A stretch of 64,000 nucleotides of DNA from Phytohabitans aurantiacus (GCF_027923225.1 NZ_BSDI01000027.1:1-64000); one strand, 5' to 3'; positions 24,733-33,128 are shown, numbered from the stretch's first letter. The notes: generated from the sequence alone by a model not told the origin. A program made the numbers and translations.

Positions 24733-25841
24733 AATACCTCGACGAGTACCGCGATCCGGCGCTGGCCCGCCGGCTGCTGGACGAGCTACACGCGGTCGCC
24801 ACCGCGCCGTGGACCATCATGGAGGTCTGCGGCGGGCAGACCCACACGATCGTGCGTCAGGGGATCGACGAGCTACTGCCAGCCGGCATCCGCATGATCC
24901 ACGGCCCTGGCTGCCCGGTGTGCGTGACCCCGCTGGCCATGGTCGACAAGGCAGTGGCCATCGCGGCCCAGCCGGGCGTCATCTTCACCAGCTACGGCGA
25001 CATGCTGCGAGTGCCGGGCTCCACAGGCGACCTGGTAGGCGTGAAGGCCCGCGGCGGCGACGTGCGGGTGGTGTACTCGCCGCTGGACGCGGTGCGCCTG
25101 GCGCGGGCCAACCCGGATCGGCAGGTGGTCTTCTTCGCGGTCGGCTTCGAGACCACGGCGCCGGCCAACGCGATGGCGGTGCTGCACGCCGCCACGACCG
25201 GCGTACCCAACTTCAGCGTGCTGGTCAGCCACGTGCTGGTGCCACCGGCGATCACCGCGATCCTGGACGCGCCGGACAACGAGGTGCGCGGCTTCCTCGC
25301 CGCTGGGCACGTGTGCGCGGTGATGGGTTTCACCGAGTACGAGCCGATCGCCGCGAAGTACCGGGTGCCGATCGTCGTGACCGGCTTCGAGCCGCTCGAC
25401 CTGATCGAGGGGATCCTGATGACGGTCCGGCAGTTGGAAGAGGGGCGCGCCGAGGTGGAGAACCAGTACGCCCGCGCGGTGCGCCGCTCCGGCAACGGCA
25501 CCGCGCAGGCCGCGATCCGGCGGGTTTTTACGATCTCCGCGCGCACCTGGCGGGGGATCGGCGAGATCCCCGCCAGCGGCCTGGCCCTGGCCCCCGAGTT
25601 CGCGGCCTTCGACGCCGAGCGGCGCTTCGCCGTGGCCGAGCTGAATGCCAGCGAGCATCCGGCCTGCATCGCTGGCCAGATCCTGCGCGGCACCCGGCTG
25701 CCGACCGACTGCGCCGCCTACGGCACCGCCTGTACGCCTCGCACACCGCTGGGGGCGCCGATGGTGTCCGCCGAAGGCACGTGCGCCGCCTTCTACGGCG
25801 CGGGCCGTCGCGCGCCGCTGCCGGTATTGGAGGAGCGATGA
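24729..25841 (+). CDS. hypD: Hydrogenase maturation protein HypD
   Basis: The 370-residue iron-sulfur protein carries the conserved MEVCGGQTHTI (Cys34) and GPGCPVCVTP (Cys62, Cys65). FTSYGDMLRVPG and FFAVGFETTAPANA are also present, and a C-terminal cluster of cysteines (CIAGQILRG, CAAYGTACTPR). HypD is the scaffold on which the Fe(CN)2CO unit is built with HypC. Length is normal. It overlaps hypC and hypE by four bases each. Confidence 0.97.
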   Translation: MKYLDEYRDPALARRLLDELHAVATAPWTIMEVCGGQTHTIVRQGIDELLPAGIRMIHGPGCPVCVTPLAMVDKAVAIAAQPGVIFTSYGDMLRVPGSTGDLVGVKARGGDVRVVYSPLDAVRLARANPDRQVVFFAVGFETTAPANAMAVLHAATTGVPNFSVLVSHVLVPPAITAILDAPDNEVRGFLAAGHVCAVMGFTEYEPIAAKYRVPIVVTGFEPLDLIEGILMTVRQLEEGRAEVENQYARAVRRSGNGTAQAAIRRVFTISARTWRGIGEIPASGLALAPEFAAFDAERRFAVAELNASEHPACIAGQILRGTRLPTDCAAYGTACTPRTPLGAPMVSAEGTCAAFYGAGRRAPLPVLEER

Positions 25842-26878
25842 TGGACATCACCTGCCCGATGCCGCGGGTCGAGACCGAGCGGGTGCTGCTGGGTCACGGC
25901 TCCGGCGGCCAGCTCATGGCCGAACTGCTCGGCAAGGTCATCACACCGGGTCTGGTCGCGCCGGGCCCGGCAGAGGACGCGGCCGTGGTGCCGTTCGAGG
26001 GTGGCGGTCAGGCGGTGCTGTCCACCGACGGCTTCGTGGTCACCCCGCGGTTCTTCCCCGGTGGCGACATTGGTTCGCTCGCCGTGCACGGCACGGTCAA
26101 CGACCTCGCGATGCGGGGAGCGGCGCCGGTCGCGCTGTGCCTCGCGTACGTGCTGGAGGAGGGCTTGCCGATCGAGGAGCTGGCCCGGATCACCGCGTCC
26201 GTCGCGGCCGCGGCAGTCGCGGTCGGCGTACCGGTGGTATGCGGCGACACCAAGGTCGTTGGTCGAGGCGCCGCCGACGGCCTGTACGTGACCACGACCG
26301 GGCTGGGCGTGCTGCTACCTGGCGCCACCGTCTCGGCCGCCCGGGGCCGGCCGGGTGACGTGGTGCTTCTGTCCGGGCCGATCGGGTTGCACGGCACCGC
26401 GATCCTGTCCGCCCGCGAAGACCTCGGCTTCGAGGCGGAGATCGCCTCCGACAGCCAGCCGCTGCACCGTCTCGTGGCGCGGATGATCGCCGCGGGCGGG
26501 TCGGGTGTGCACGCGCTGCGCGACCCGACGCGCGGCGGGCTGGCCAGTGCGCTCAACGAGCTCGCCGCCGCCAGCGGCATCGCCATCGAGATCAGCGAAC
26601 CGGCATTGCCGGTCCCGCAGCCGGTGGCAGCGGCCTGCGAGCTGCTCGGCCTGGACCCCCTGCACGTAGCCAACGAGGGATGCCTGGTGGCCCTCGTCGC
26701 CCCGGAGGCCGCCGACGCCGTGCTGGCCGCGATGCGGGCGGGCCCCGAAGGCGCCGGGGCGCGGCAGATCGGCACGGTGGCAGCCGACCCCGCCGGCCGG
26801 GTTACCGCGCGGACCCTGGTCGGGTCCACGCGGATCGTCGACATGCTTGTCGGCGAGCAGTTGCCCCGGATCTGCTGA
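25838..26878 (+). CDS. hypE: Hydrogenase maturation protein HypE
   Basis: The 346-residue AIR-synthase-like ATPase has GHGSGGQLMAELL, the metal/ATP motif DPTRGGLASALNELA and the C-terminal PRIC, whose terminal Cys346 carries the thiocarboxamide that becomes cyanide. It works with HypF and hands CN to HypC/HypD. ATG 25838 overlaps the hypD stop; an ATG three bases later is equivalent. No hypA or hypB gene is found beside this cluster. Confidence 0.97.
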   Translation: MMDITCPMPRVETERVLLGHGSGGQLMAELLGKVITPGLVAPGPAEDAAVVPFEGGGQAVLSTDGFVVTPRFFPGGDIGSLAVHGTVNDLAMRGAAPVALCLAYVLEEGLPIEELARITASVAAAAVAVGVPVVCGDTKVVGRGAADGLYVTTTGLGVLLPGATVSAARGRPGDVVLLSGPIGLHGTAILSAREDLGFEAEIASDSQPLHRLVARMIAAGGSGVHALRDPTRGGLASALNELAAASGIAIEISEPALPVPQPVAAACELLGLDPLHVANEGCLVALVAPEAADAVLAAMRAGPEGAGARQIGTVAADPAGRVTARTLVGSTRIVDMLVGEQLPRIC

Positions 26879-27132
26879 CCCATCACTGGCCCCGTCCCCG
26901 CGACGACTACGCGGAGCTGGCCGTGACCACCAGTTCGGTGACGCGGGCGTTGTCGGGAAACCCGCCTCTCAGCGTCGGGCGGACGCGTACCACCACACAC
27001 GGCCGAGTGACCCATCTGTCTAGGTCGATAGCCTTGTGAGGCGAAAGGTCCTGCGAAGCCAGGTCATGCGGCCCTCGTCGAGGTGTGCCTCCGCCACCAT
27101 CCTGAGGGTGGAGACGTGGTATCGGAGGAGTC

Positions 27133-27573
27133 ATGAAGGCCGTCTACATCGCACCACGGCAGCCGCTGATCAGCAGTGCGGAAGGGCTCGCGAGGCGCCC
27201 AGTCAACGAGATCATGAGCCAGCCGGTGGCCTGCGTATCCACCGGCACACCGCTCGGTGAGGCATTGCGGGCGATGGTGCGCCTTCGCCACCGCCACCTC
27301 GTGGTCGTCGACGATGACGAGCGCTGTGTCGGTGTGCTGAGCGACCGCGCCATCGCGGCGGCCTGGGCTCACGATCCGACCTCGCTGGACCGCGAGAAGG
27401 CCGGCGGGATGTTGCCGGTGGTCTCGCCGACCGTCGGGCAGCACGCCCGGGTGCTGGACGCCGCGCGGATGATGCGTGACACCGGCACCGACGCGGTTGT
27501 AATCGCGGACGAGGCCGGTGCGCCGATCGGCATCGTGACGGGGACCGACCTGGTGGGCCTGCTGGCCCGTTGA
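27133..27573 (+). CDS. Two-CBS-domain protein (Hrp1-like)
   Basis: The 146-residue protein is a Bateman pair: CBS1 at about 25-75 (VNEIMSQPVACVSTGTPLGE, LVVVDDDERCVGVLSD) and CBS2 at about 88-145 (VIADEAGAPIGIVTGTDLVG). Size and layout match mycobacterial Hrp1/Rv2626c, a DosR-induced protein. CBS pairs sense adenine nucleotides; the partner is unknown. CGGAGGAG precedes ATG 27133. The upstream 250 bases hold only a weak site (GCGAAAGGTCCTGC near 27041). Two strong hairpins follow. Confidence 0.9.
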   Translation: MKAVYIAPRQPLISSAEGLARRPVNEIMSQPVACVSTGTPLGEALRAMVRLRHRHLVVVDDDERCVGVLSDRAIAAAWAHDPTSLDREKAGGMLPVVSPTVGQHARVLDAARMMRDTGTDAVVIADEAGAPIGIVTGTDLVGLLAR

Positions 27574-27602
27574 AAGGGCGCCCACTGCGGCGGGCGCCCT
27601 TT
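27573..27602. terminator. Terminator hairpin after the CBS gene
   Basis: Arms AAAGGGCGCCC (27573-27583) and GGGCGCCCTTT (27592-27602) form an 11-base stem with an 8-base loop. The stem ends in TTT on the plus strand and starts with AAA, so it can act in both directions between the convergent CBS and Usp genes. Confidence 0.8.
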
Positions 27603-27603
27603 G

Positions 27604-27637
27604 GCCCGCTGGCGCCGGATGGGCGGCGCCAGCGGGC
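27604..27637. terminator. Second terminator hairpin between convergent genes
   Basis: Arms GCCCGCTGGCGCC (27604-27616) and its complement (27625-27637) form a 13-base stem with an 8-base loop. It lies just outside the Usp gene end (27646) and most likely terminates that minus-strand transcript. Confidence 0.7.
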
Positions 27638-27645
27638 GTCATCTC

Positions 27646-28530
27646 TCACGCGGGCGGTGAGGGCAGTTCCCGCACGACGATGACGGGGCAGTGCGCGTGG
27701 TGGATCAACTGGCCGCCAACTGAGCCGAGCAAGAGGCCACGGAAGCCACCCCTGCCGCGCGAGCCAACCGCGACCAGGGCGGCGCCCCGGGTGGCCTCGA
27801 CCATGACGTGGCCTGGCGTGTCCGCGACCACCTCCAGGTTCACGGGTACCGTCGGGTACTTGTCCCGCCAGCCGGCCAGCATCTCGTCCAGCGCGCTGTG
27901 CTCGGCGACCGTGATCTCCTCCGGGTCGAATCCTTCCGGCGGCCGCCACCGCGGCGTGGGCAGGGTGTAGGCGTGCACTACGCGCAGCGGGACGCCGCGA
28001 GCCGCAGCTTGGGCGAAGGCGTACTCGACAGCTAGCAGCGAACAGTCTGAGCCGTCGGTACCCACGACGACAGGAGCCACGGGATCCATCGCCACGTCAC
28101 CGCGTATCACCGCGACCGGGCAGTGCGCGTGCGCCGCCACCGTGACGCTGGTCGACCCGATGAGCAGCCCGAGGAAGCCACCGTGCCCGCGGTTGCCGAG
28201 CACCACCAGCCGGGCGTGCCGCGACCGCTGTTCAAGCATCGCCGCCGCGGACCCGACCTCCACCGTGCCGGTAACCGACGCTTCGGGCCGTGCCGAGAGG
28301 ATCTCGGCCACCGCCGTGTCCACCATGCGCTTGGCGTCCTCCCGGGCCGCCCGGTCGGGCCAACTCCCCGGTCCGGGCGCGATCGGGCCGGCCACCGCCT
28401 GCCACTCGAACGCGTACAGCAGCTCGAGCGGCGCGCCGCTGCGGGCCGCCTCGTCCGCGGCCCAGCGCAGTGCCGCCGTGGCGCCTTCGGAACCGTCAAA
28501 GCCGACGAGGATGGGATAGCTGCTCATCAT
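27646..28530 (-). CDS. Double-domain universal stress protein
   Basis: The 294-residue protein starts MMSSYPILVGFDGSEGATAA after TTGGAGAG. Both domains keep the ATP-binding loop: GNRGHGGFLGLLIGSTSV in the first (about 110-145) and GSRGRGGFRGLLLGSVGG in the second (about 258-290). Both are followed by HCPVAVIR or HCPVIVVR. It is the best-conserved Usp in the window and close in layout to Rv2623-type dormancy regulators, which bind ATP. It reads away from the DevR boxes at 28779 and 28819, about 250 bases upstream. Confidence 0.93.
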   Translation of the reverse strand: MMSSYPILVGFDGSEGATAALRWAADEAARSGAPLELLYAFEWQAVAGPIAPGPGSWPDRAAREDAKRMVDTAVAEILSARPEASVTGTVEVGSAAAMLEQRSRHARLVVLGNRGHGGFLGLLIGSTSVTVAAHAHCPVAVIRGDVAMDPVAPVVVGTDGSDCSLLAVEYAFAQAAARGVPLRVVHAYTLPTPRWRPPEGFDPEEITVAEHSALDEMLAGWRDKYPTVPVNLEVVADTPGHVMVEATRGAALVAVGSRGRGGFRGLLLGSVGGQLIHHAHCPVIVVRELPSPPA

Positions 28531-28778
28531 CTCTCCAATGTGGTCAATGCGCCGCGATGTCCCGGCGCTCGAAGATCGGCCGCGCGGCCGCGACGCAGGC
28601 AGCGGCGCCGGCCGGTCGCCGCGCCGGCAAGCGAGCGCCAGCCAGCCGTACTCCAGGCTCAGTAGCACCATGGCCAGGCAGGCGCCCGCGACGTCGCCAG
28701 CTTGCAGTCCTGGCCAGCGCGAACGTCCTGATGACGGCCTTCATGCCCGCAACGTAACGCGCGAGGCGCCGGACGGGC

Positions 28779-28793
28779 AGGGCCGATGGTCAC
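28779..28793. promoter_or_regulatory. DevR-box-like site (distal of a pair)
   Basis: AGGGCCGATGGTCAC keeps most of the motif in reverse orientation. It is centred 40 bases from the perfect site at 28819; paired sites are typical of DosR promoters. Confidence 0.5.
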
Positions 28794-28818
28794 TGGTGAG
28801 CCGGACCTTCGCCGCCTT

Positions 28819-28832
28819 GGGACCTAGGTCCC
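28819..28832. promoter_or_regulatory. DevR box (perfect palindrome) upstream of Usp gene
   Basis: GGGACCTAGGTCCC is a perfect 14-base palindrome and one of the best sites in the window. It lies 89 bases before the Usp start at 28921. Confidence 0.8.
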
Positions 28833-28920
28833 TACAGCACGTACCGTGCGGCTCTGCTCCGCGCTCCGGCGCCTGCCTAACGTCGACCGTGTAATGACGG
28901 GAAGGGCCAAGGAGGCCGCC

Positions 28921-29430
28921 ATGCGTCGTGAACAACCAGGCCGGGTTATCGTCGGGATCGACGGTTCCGTGGTGGGCCTCCGGGCGCTGCGGCTGGCCGT
29001 CGCCGAGGCGCGGCGCCGCGGGGCTTCCCTGCACGCGGTGCGCGGGTTGAACATCGACACCAAGTGGTACGCGGGATATGGCAGCCCGCACGAGGAGTGC
29101 AAGCGAGAGGGTGCTGAGACGATCCGGGCGACCTTCACCGCCACGCTCGGCGGCGTGCCGGAGGATATCGAGGTCGTCTGCGAGACCATCGTCGCGCCAC
29201 CCTGGCGGGCCCTGGTCGACTACGCCAACCGCGACGCGGACGTGCTGTTCGTGGGCACACGACAGCGCGGTTGGCTGCGGCGGATGTTCCGCCGCTCGGT
29301 CGCGCGCTACTGCGTCGCGCACGCCTATTGCCCCGTTGTCGTGGTGCCGCCAAACACCTTTGCCCGGACGGCATCAAGCCGTGATCTCGTCCGCGCGCTC
29401 CGCCGGGACCTGGCCGGACTGGGTGGGTGA
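28921..29430 (+). CDS. Single-domain universal stress protein
   Basis: The 169-residue protein starts MRREQPGRVIVGIDGSVVGL after CAAGGAGG. It has one Usp domain (about 8-145) whose nucleotide loop is VGTRQRGWLRRMFRRSVARY followed by CPVVVVPP. The loop lacks the usual double glycines (RQRGWLRRMFRRS), so ATP binding is uncertain. A 20-residue basic tail follows. A pair of DevR boxes lies upstream, and a small STAS-like gene overlaps its stop. Confidence 0.88.
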   Translation: MRREQPGRVIVGIDGSVVGLRALRLAVAEARRRGASLHAVRGLNIDTKWYAGYGSPHEECKREGAETIRATFTATLGGVPEDIEVVCETIVAPPWRALVDYANRDADVLFVGTRQRGWLRRMFRRSVARYCVAHAYCPVVVVPPNTFARTASSRDLVRALRRDLAGLGG

Positions 29431-29699
29431 GGGCGATGCGTACCCTGACCGGAGACCTGACCGTGAGCTACGCGGTCCGGGGCAAGACGACCGTTGCGAC
29501 GGTCGGCGGAACTGTGGACGACGAGGGACGCCGGCTGCTCACCGAGGGGCTGGAAGCCGCCCTCGGGCTGCGCGGGCGGGGGCCGATCGTCGTTGACGTC
29601 AGCGCGGTGCTGGTACTTGAGCCCGCTACGATGCTGTGCATCGCGGCGGTGGCGCGAGAAGCCGCCAAAGCCGGCCGCGACGTCAGCGTCCGGATCTGA
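29427..29699 (+). CDS. Small STAS-like protein
   Basis: The 90-residue product (GTG 29427 overlapping the Usp stop; ATG 29436 also possible) has a beta-alpha pattern with ATVGGTVDDEGRRLLTEGLE, GRGPIVVDVSAVLVLEPATM and AVAREAAKAGRDVSVRI. This matches anti-sigma-factor-antagonist STAS domains. The usual phosphorylatable Ser/Thr in the DxSxxxxxDSSG loop is replaced by VSAVLVLEPAT, so it is not a standard SpoIIAA switch. It is coupled to the Usp gene and thus under the same DevR promoter. Confidence 0.65.
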   Translation: MRAMRTLTGDLTVSYAVRGKTTVATVGGTVDDEGRRLLTEGLEAALGLRGRGPIVVDVSAVLVLEPATMLCIAAVAREAAKAGRDVSVRI

Positions 29700-29940
29700 G
29701 CGATCCCGCTCACGCGGTTGGCTACGATCCAGCCCCGCCCTGCCTTGATCTCCTTGGCAACGCGGCGTGCCCAGGCGCGGACCCGGCCGGGATCGCGGAA
29801 GTCGCCGCCCTGGCCTTCCCCAGCGAGCCGGCGCCCCAGGTCCACGTGCCAGCCGGTCGCGTACACGGCGCCGCCGAGGACCAAAGCCTCGTACCCTGTC
29901 ACGTCATCGTCGACGTCGGCGACGGGCCATCTCCCCGCCG
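29700..29940 (-). pseudogene. Flavodoxin (protoporphyrinogen-oxidase-type) remnant with central deletion
   Basis: The minus strand reads ADVDDDVTGYEALVLGGAVY, ATGWHVDLGRRLA, and then directly GGDFRDPGRVRAWARRVAKE. The first part is the second flavin loop, and the last is the C-terminal GDyRDWdairaWA signature of HemG-like flavodoxins. The roughly 60 residues normally between them and the N-terminal phosphate loop are missing. No start or nearby stop is present. It is separate from the intact flavodoxin at 2341. Confidence 0.65.
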
Positions 29941-29971
29941 CCTGTGGTCGCTTGCGGGCCGATCCGCGGCG

Positions 29972-30595
29972 TCAGCCGCCGAACAGCGCGGCGCCATATT
30001 TCAGCACCACGGCCAGGGTCACGACCAGCAGCCAGATGGTGACGGCGATGGCGTCGAGGTCGGCGGCGATGGCGGATTTCAGTGCCGCACTGACCCGCGG
30101 GGGCAGGAACAGGTTGCTGTCGCGGATGTTCACGCGGGTCAGCGTTGCGAACACCAGTGTCGTCGAGACGGTGACCAACAGGCACCACGGGCACAGCGCG
30201 CCGATGTTGAACATGGCCTGGTAGAACAGCCAGTACGCGAAGGCGACGCCCAGCGTGTAAGCGACCTGCGCGCTGAACATGAACCAGCGGGGGAAACGGA
30301 CGCCGCCCAAGCTCGCCACCGCGATGGTGATGACGACGGGCTCGGCGACCAGCCCCAGGAAGGCGTTCGGGAAGCCGAACAGCTCGGCCTGCCAGGTACT
30401 GCCGACGGCGCCGCAACTGATGACCGCGTTGATGTCGCAGGACAGATCGGCGTCAGGATCCTGCGCCAGGCGCAGCGCGTCGACCGAGAGGACGAACGAC
30501 GCGAGCAGGCTCAGGCAAGCGGAGAACAGCATCGTTCCGAAGATCCACTTGTCGGAGTGGCGGATTCGCCGGGCCCGGGCGGCCAGCTGGGTCAC
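29972..30595 (-). CDS. Vitamin K epoxide reductase (VKOR) family protein
   Basis: The 207-residue membrane protein has four or five hydrophobic segments. The VKOR active site CPWC lies in IGALCPWCLLV, and the loop pair of cysteines in LSCDINAVISCGAVG. It reoxidises a DsbA-like partner and passes electrons to quinone. It starts at GTG 30595, overlapping the stop of the DsbA-like gene on the same strand. This pair is the usual actinobacterial disulfide-forming system, but the partner gene is frameshifted here. Confidence 0.92.
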   Translation of the reverse strand: MTQLAARARRIRHSDKWIFGTMLFSACLSLLASFVLSVDALRLAQDPDADLSCDINAVISCGAVGSTWQAELFGFPNAFLGLVAEPVVITIAVASLGGVRFPRWFMFSAQVAYTLGVAFAYWLFYQAMFNIGALCPWCLLVTVSTTLVFATLTRVNIRDSNLFLPPRVSAALKSAIAADLDAIAVTIWLLVVTLAVVLKYGAALFGG

Positions 30596-31366
30596 GGCTG
30601 GCCCTTCGCCGCCGTCACGGCCTGGGTCAGCGGACCGGCCGTGTAGAGGTAGCCCCGGAACACCGCACCGTTGATCTTCACGGTGGGTGTGCCTGTTACA
30701 CCGGTGTCGAATACGGCGCCGGTCGATGCCGTGACCCAGGGCTCGAAGGTCAGCTCCGGGAACCGCGCGACCACCTCAGGTGGGACACCCGCGTCGCTGG
30801 CGAGCTTGGCGATCTCGTCATCGGACAGGCCATCCGTACCCTCCGCGGGCTGGTCGGCGAAGAGCGCGGCGCTGAAGGCCAGGACCTTGTCCGGGGCTCC
30901 ATCGGCGACCGTGGCAACCGCGTTCGCGGCACGGGTCGAGTACCTGGTGCCTTGCGACATCTTGTCCAGGAAGGACAACGTTATACAGTTCGATGTGGAC
31001 AGTGCCGTCGGCGACCATCCGATCGATCTCAGCGCGGTTCGCGTTTTCGAATCGCCCGCAGAACGGGCACATGTAGTCAAGGTAGATTTCGAGCCTTACG
31101 GACGCCGTGGCCTTGCCAAGGGCGAGGGCGCCGCAGGCGGTGGCGATCGCCGGCGTGACCAGTGGTTTCCCCGTGGACGCGCTCTCCTTGTGGTTGCTCC
31201 CGGCGGCGTTGAGGAGAGCGACCACGATCGCGATAACCAGGCCGATGATTACGAGCCCACCGGCGGAGCCAATGATCCGGTTACGCCTTCTCGTCCGTCG
31301 CTGGACGGCTTCCCGAGCGATGCGTCGCTCGCGGGCCGTCTCTCGTGCCTGCTTTCCCACCGTCAC
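30592..31366 (-). pseudogene. DsbA-like thioredoxin-fold protein, single-base frameshift
   Basis: From GTG 31366 (GAGGAG upstream) the minus strand encodes a basic N terminus, a membrane anchor (IIGSAGGLVIIGLVIAIVVA) and RLEIYLDYMCPFCGRFENAN with the CxxC active site. It reads to HIELYN. The remainder, SFLDKMSQGTRYSTRAANAV through VTGTPTVKINGAVFRGYLYT and the stop at 30592, lies in another frame. Removing one T at 30981-30982 joins HIELY to TLSFLDKMSQ and restores a full-length protein of about 257 residues. The cis-Pro strand GTPT is intact. It is either a recent mutation or a sequence error, since both halves are otherwise well conserved. Confidence 0.85.
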
Positions 31367-31399
31367 GTCTCCTCGCAAGCCGCCATGCCCGTGGAGCCT

Positions 31400-31425
31400 G
31401 GGGCGCCACCTCGCGGTGGCGCCCC
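31400..31425 (-). terminator. Terminator-like hairpin downstream of the DoxX-like gene
   Basis: Arms GGGGCGCCACC (31400-31410) and GGTGGCGCCCC (31415-31425) make an 11-base stem with a 4-base loop. It lies after the stop of the minus-strand DoxX-like gene and before the DsbA-like start. Confidence 0.7.
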
Positions 31426-31458
31426 ATTTCGACCACAAGTGATCGGTTGGTTGGATGC

Positions 31459-32013
31459 TCAGTGGAGCCAGGTCTCGCGCTTGACGATGGGTAGCTTGGT
31501 CCAGTACTTGCCGAGGCCGAGGGTGTTGCCGGCGCCGACCAGGGCCAGTCCGGCCAGGACGCCGGCGAAGATGAGGTGTTCGTCCATGAAGGGGTTGTTC
31601 TCCGGGGGCAGGACGACGGTCCACATCATCACGTACAGGATGGCGCCGGCGACGGCGGCGATGCGCACGCCGATACCGAGCAGCAGTGCGATACCGATGC
31701 CGGCCAGGCCGATCATGAACAGCCAGTCTGCCCAGGCGTCGCCTGCGATGTTGTGGTAGAAGTCCTGGAACGGGCCGGCGGCCGCGTTGCCGAGGAATCC
31801 CTTGGTGGGCGACCCGCCGTCGATCCAGGCGTTCTGCTCGGGGGTCGCGTAGCCGAGACCGAAGGTCTTGTCCAGGAACGCCCACAGGAAGGTCCAGCCC
31901 AGGGCGATGCGCACGCCGGCCCAGACGTACCGGGCGGCCTTCTGCGCGGTGGTCTCGGCCGTGACCGCCGGAGCGGTCTTCGGGGTCGTGGGCCGCTCAG
32001 CCATCGCGGTCAT
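31459..32013 (-). CDS. DoxX-like membrane protein
   Basis: The 184-residue protein has four membrane segments after a 25-residue Thr/Ala-rich start. Key pieces are YVWAGVRIALGWTFLWAFLD with KTFGLGYATPEQNAWIDGGS, then LLLGIGVRIAAVAGAILYVM. The layout matches actinobacterial DoxX/TQO-small-subunit-like proteins, including the FLDKTFGLGY loop. Its role may be in thiol or quinone redox processes, but this is not established. AAGGATG precedes ATG 32013, and a DevR box lies 101 bases upstream. Confidence 0.82.
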   Translation of the reverse strand: MTAMAERPTTPKTAPAVTAETTAQKAARYVWAGVRIALGWTFLWAFLDKTFGLGYATPEQNAWIDGGSPTKGFLGNAAAGPFQDFYHNIAGDAWADWLFMIGLAGIGIALLLGIGVRIAAVAGAILYVMMWTVVLPPENNPFMDEHLIFAGVLAGLALVGAGNTLGLGKYWTKLPIVKRETWLH

Positions 32014-32113
32014 GGTGTCACATCCTTTCTCGGTGTCCCGCTCGTTCGGCGGGCCTACCTACATTCCACGCCCTGGCCCTGCGAAGAGGCAGGGGCGGCG
32101 GTCCCCAGCGAGC

Positions 32114-32127
32114 GGGACCAAAGGCCC
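32114..32127. promoter_or_regulatory. DevR box upstream of the DoxX-like gene
   Basis: GGGACCAAAGGCCC fits the motif with both arms intact. It lies between the DoxX-like start (32013) and the nitroreductase stop (32142). A second partial arm, GGGACCTACTGTGG, follows at about 32138. Confidence 0.7.
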
Positions 32128-32141
32128 CACCGGCGCGGGAC

Positions 32142-33128
32142 CTACTGTGGACGGTTGATGACCTCGATGGCGTCGTCCGGGGTTCGGCGCGGCGCGGGCG
32201 GCAGGTCGCCGGTGTCCGGGCCGATGCCGACACGAACGACCAGGTACGGTTCGCCGACGCCGCCGAGCAGATCCCGCATGAGCGTGCGTGGCCAGGCCAG
32301 CTCGATCGTGTCCGAAAGCGGTGCAGCGGACAGCCCTTCCAGTACTGCGGTGAGCAGCAGCGCGGACAGCGCCTCGCCAGCGCGTAGCCAGGAGATCGGC
32401 GTGTCGTCAGGGCCGAACAGCACCGCGTAGGCGGCACCGCGGTCGTTGCCGGTACCGGGATCCAAGCCGGTGTCGTCGCCGGGTGCGTGGTCACGTACGG
32501 GCACGCGCCGCGGTGCGGGCCGTACGGCCGTCGCCGGCGGCACGCCGTCGCCTGACCACTGTGGACGGTGGGTCCAGCGGTGCAACTCGGCTCGGTACGC
32601 CGGGTCGTCCAACTCGTCTTCGGCGGCGCGAGCGGTCGCCACGGCCAGCATCGGCATCTGGCCTGGACGGACCTCGTGCAGGAACGCGCCCTCGGCCTCG
32701 ACCGCTGCGCGCAGGGATCGGATCGAGGACTCTCTGACCGGTTCCTCGGCGAACCCGCGCCGGTCCGTCCGCCGGAATGGGATGGCCCCGTTGAGTGCGA
32801 TCTGGCCCGGGTCGGGCTGCTGCTCGCCGGTGATCCGGACGCGGGCGAGAAGGTTTGGGTTGTCCACATCGGGGAAGCGGGTGACCGCCGTGCGGTAGCC
32901 GGCCGCTGCCAGCGCAACCCTGGCGTGGTGCAGCGCGGCCCCGCAACTGAGGGTCAGCAACCGGCCGTCCGGATCTGACGCGGCGAGCTGCCGCTCACGG
33001 TCGGCGTACAGGTCGAGCGCGTCGGCGGAGACCCGCCAGCGCCACGGCTGGGTGTTGAAGACCGAAGGGGCGCGCAGCGCCCGCTGCGCCGCCTCGGCAA
33101 GCGGCTCGATGAGGGTGTGCGTGGTCAT
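32142..33128 (-). CDS. Acg-family putative nitroreductase
   Basis: The 328-residue protein has the family N terminus APSVFNTQPWRWRVSADALD then LYADRERQLAASDPDGRLL, and the central FRRTDRRGF. It belongs to the subtype with a Trp-Arg-Trp motif and R-R-T-D-R, like the copy at 55918. The Phe in SVFNTQPW replaces the usual His. Such proteins are induced by DosR in mycobacteria. A DevR box (33166-33179) lies 38 bases upstream and overlaps the end of the hsp20 gene. Confidence 0.9.
   Translation of the reverse strand: MTTHTLIEPLAEAAQRALRAPSVFNTQPWRWRVSADALDLYADRERQLAASDPDGRLLTLSCGAALHHARVALAAAGYRTAVTRFPDVDNPNLLARVRITGEQQPDPGQIALNGAIPFRRTDRRGFAEEPVRESSIRSLRAAVEAEGAFLHEVRPGQMPMLAVATARAAEDELDDPAYRAELHRWTHRPQWSGDGVPPATAVRPAPRRVPVRDHAPGDDTGLDPGTGNDRGAAYAVLFGPDDTPISWLRAGEALSALLLTAVLEGLSAAPLSDTIELAWPRTLMRDLLGGVGEPYLVVRVGIGPDTGDLPPAPRRTPDDAIEVINRPQ

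Larger units (their letters stand above)
28531..28920. other. 390-base intergenic region with DevR boxes and a possible broken small membrane gene
   Basis: No intact gene is seen. On the minus strand, 28744-28545 shows MKAVIRTFALA in one frame and AGACLAMVLLSLEYGWLALA, a membrane helix, in another. This suggests a frameshifted small membrane protein of unknown family. The region holds two DevR-box sites at 28779 and 28819 placed for the plus-strand Usp gene. Confidence 0.4.

Noticed and set aside
27041..27060. DevR-like GCGAAAGGTCCTGC before the Hrp1-like CBS gene
   Set aside because: It matches only one arm, so it was noted in the gene entry but not listed as a site.
26907..27134. Minus-strand frame ending in VTRPCVVVRVRPTLRGGFP in the gap before the CBS gene
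   Set aside because: No ribosome site, no recognised family and no conserved neighbours. It may be a decayed fragment but cannot be supported.
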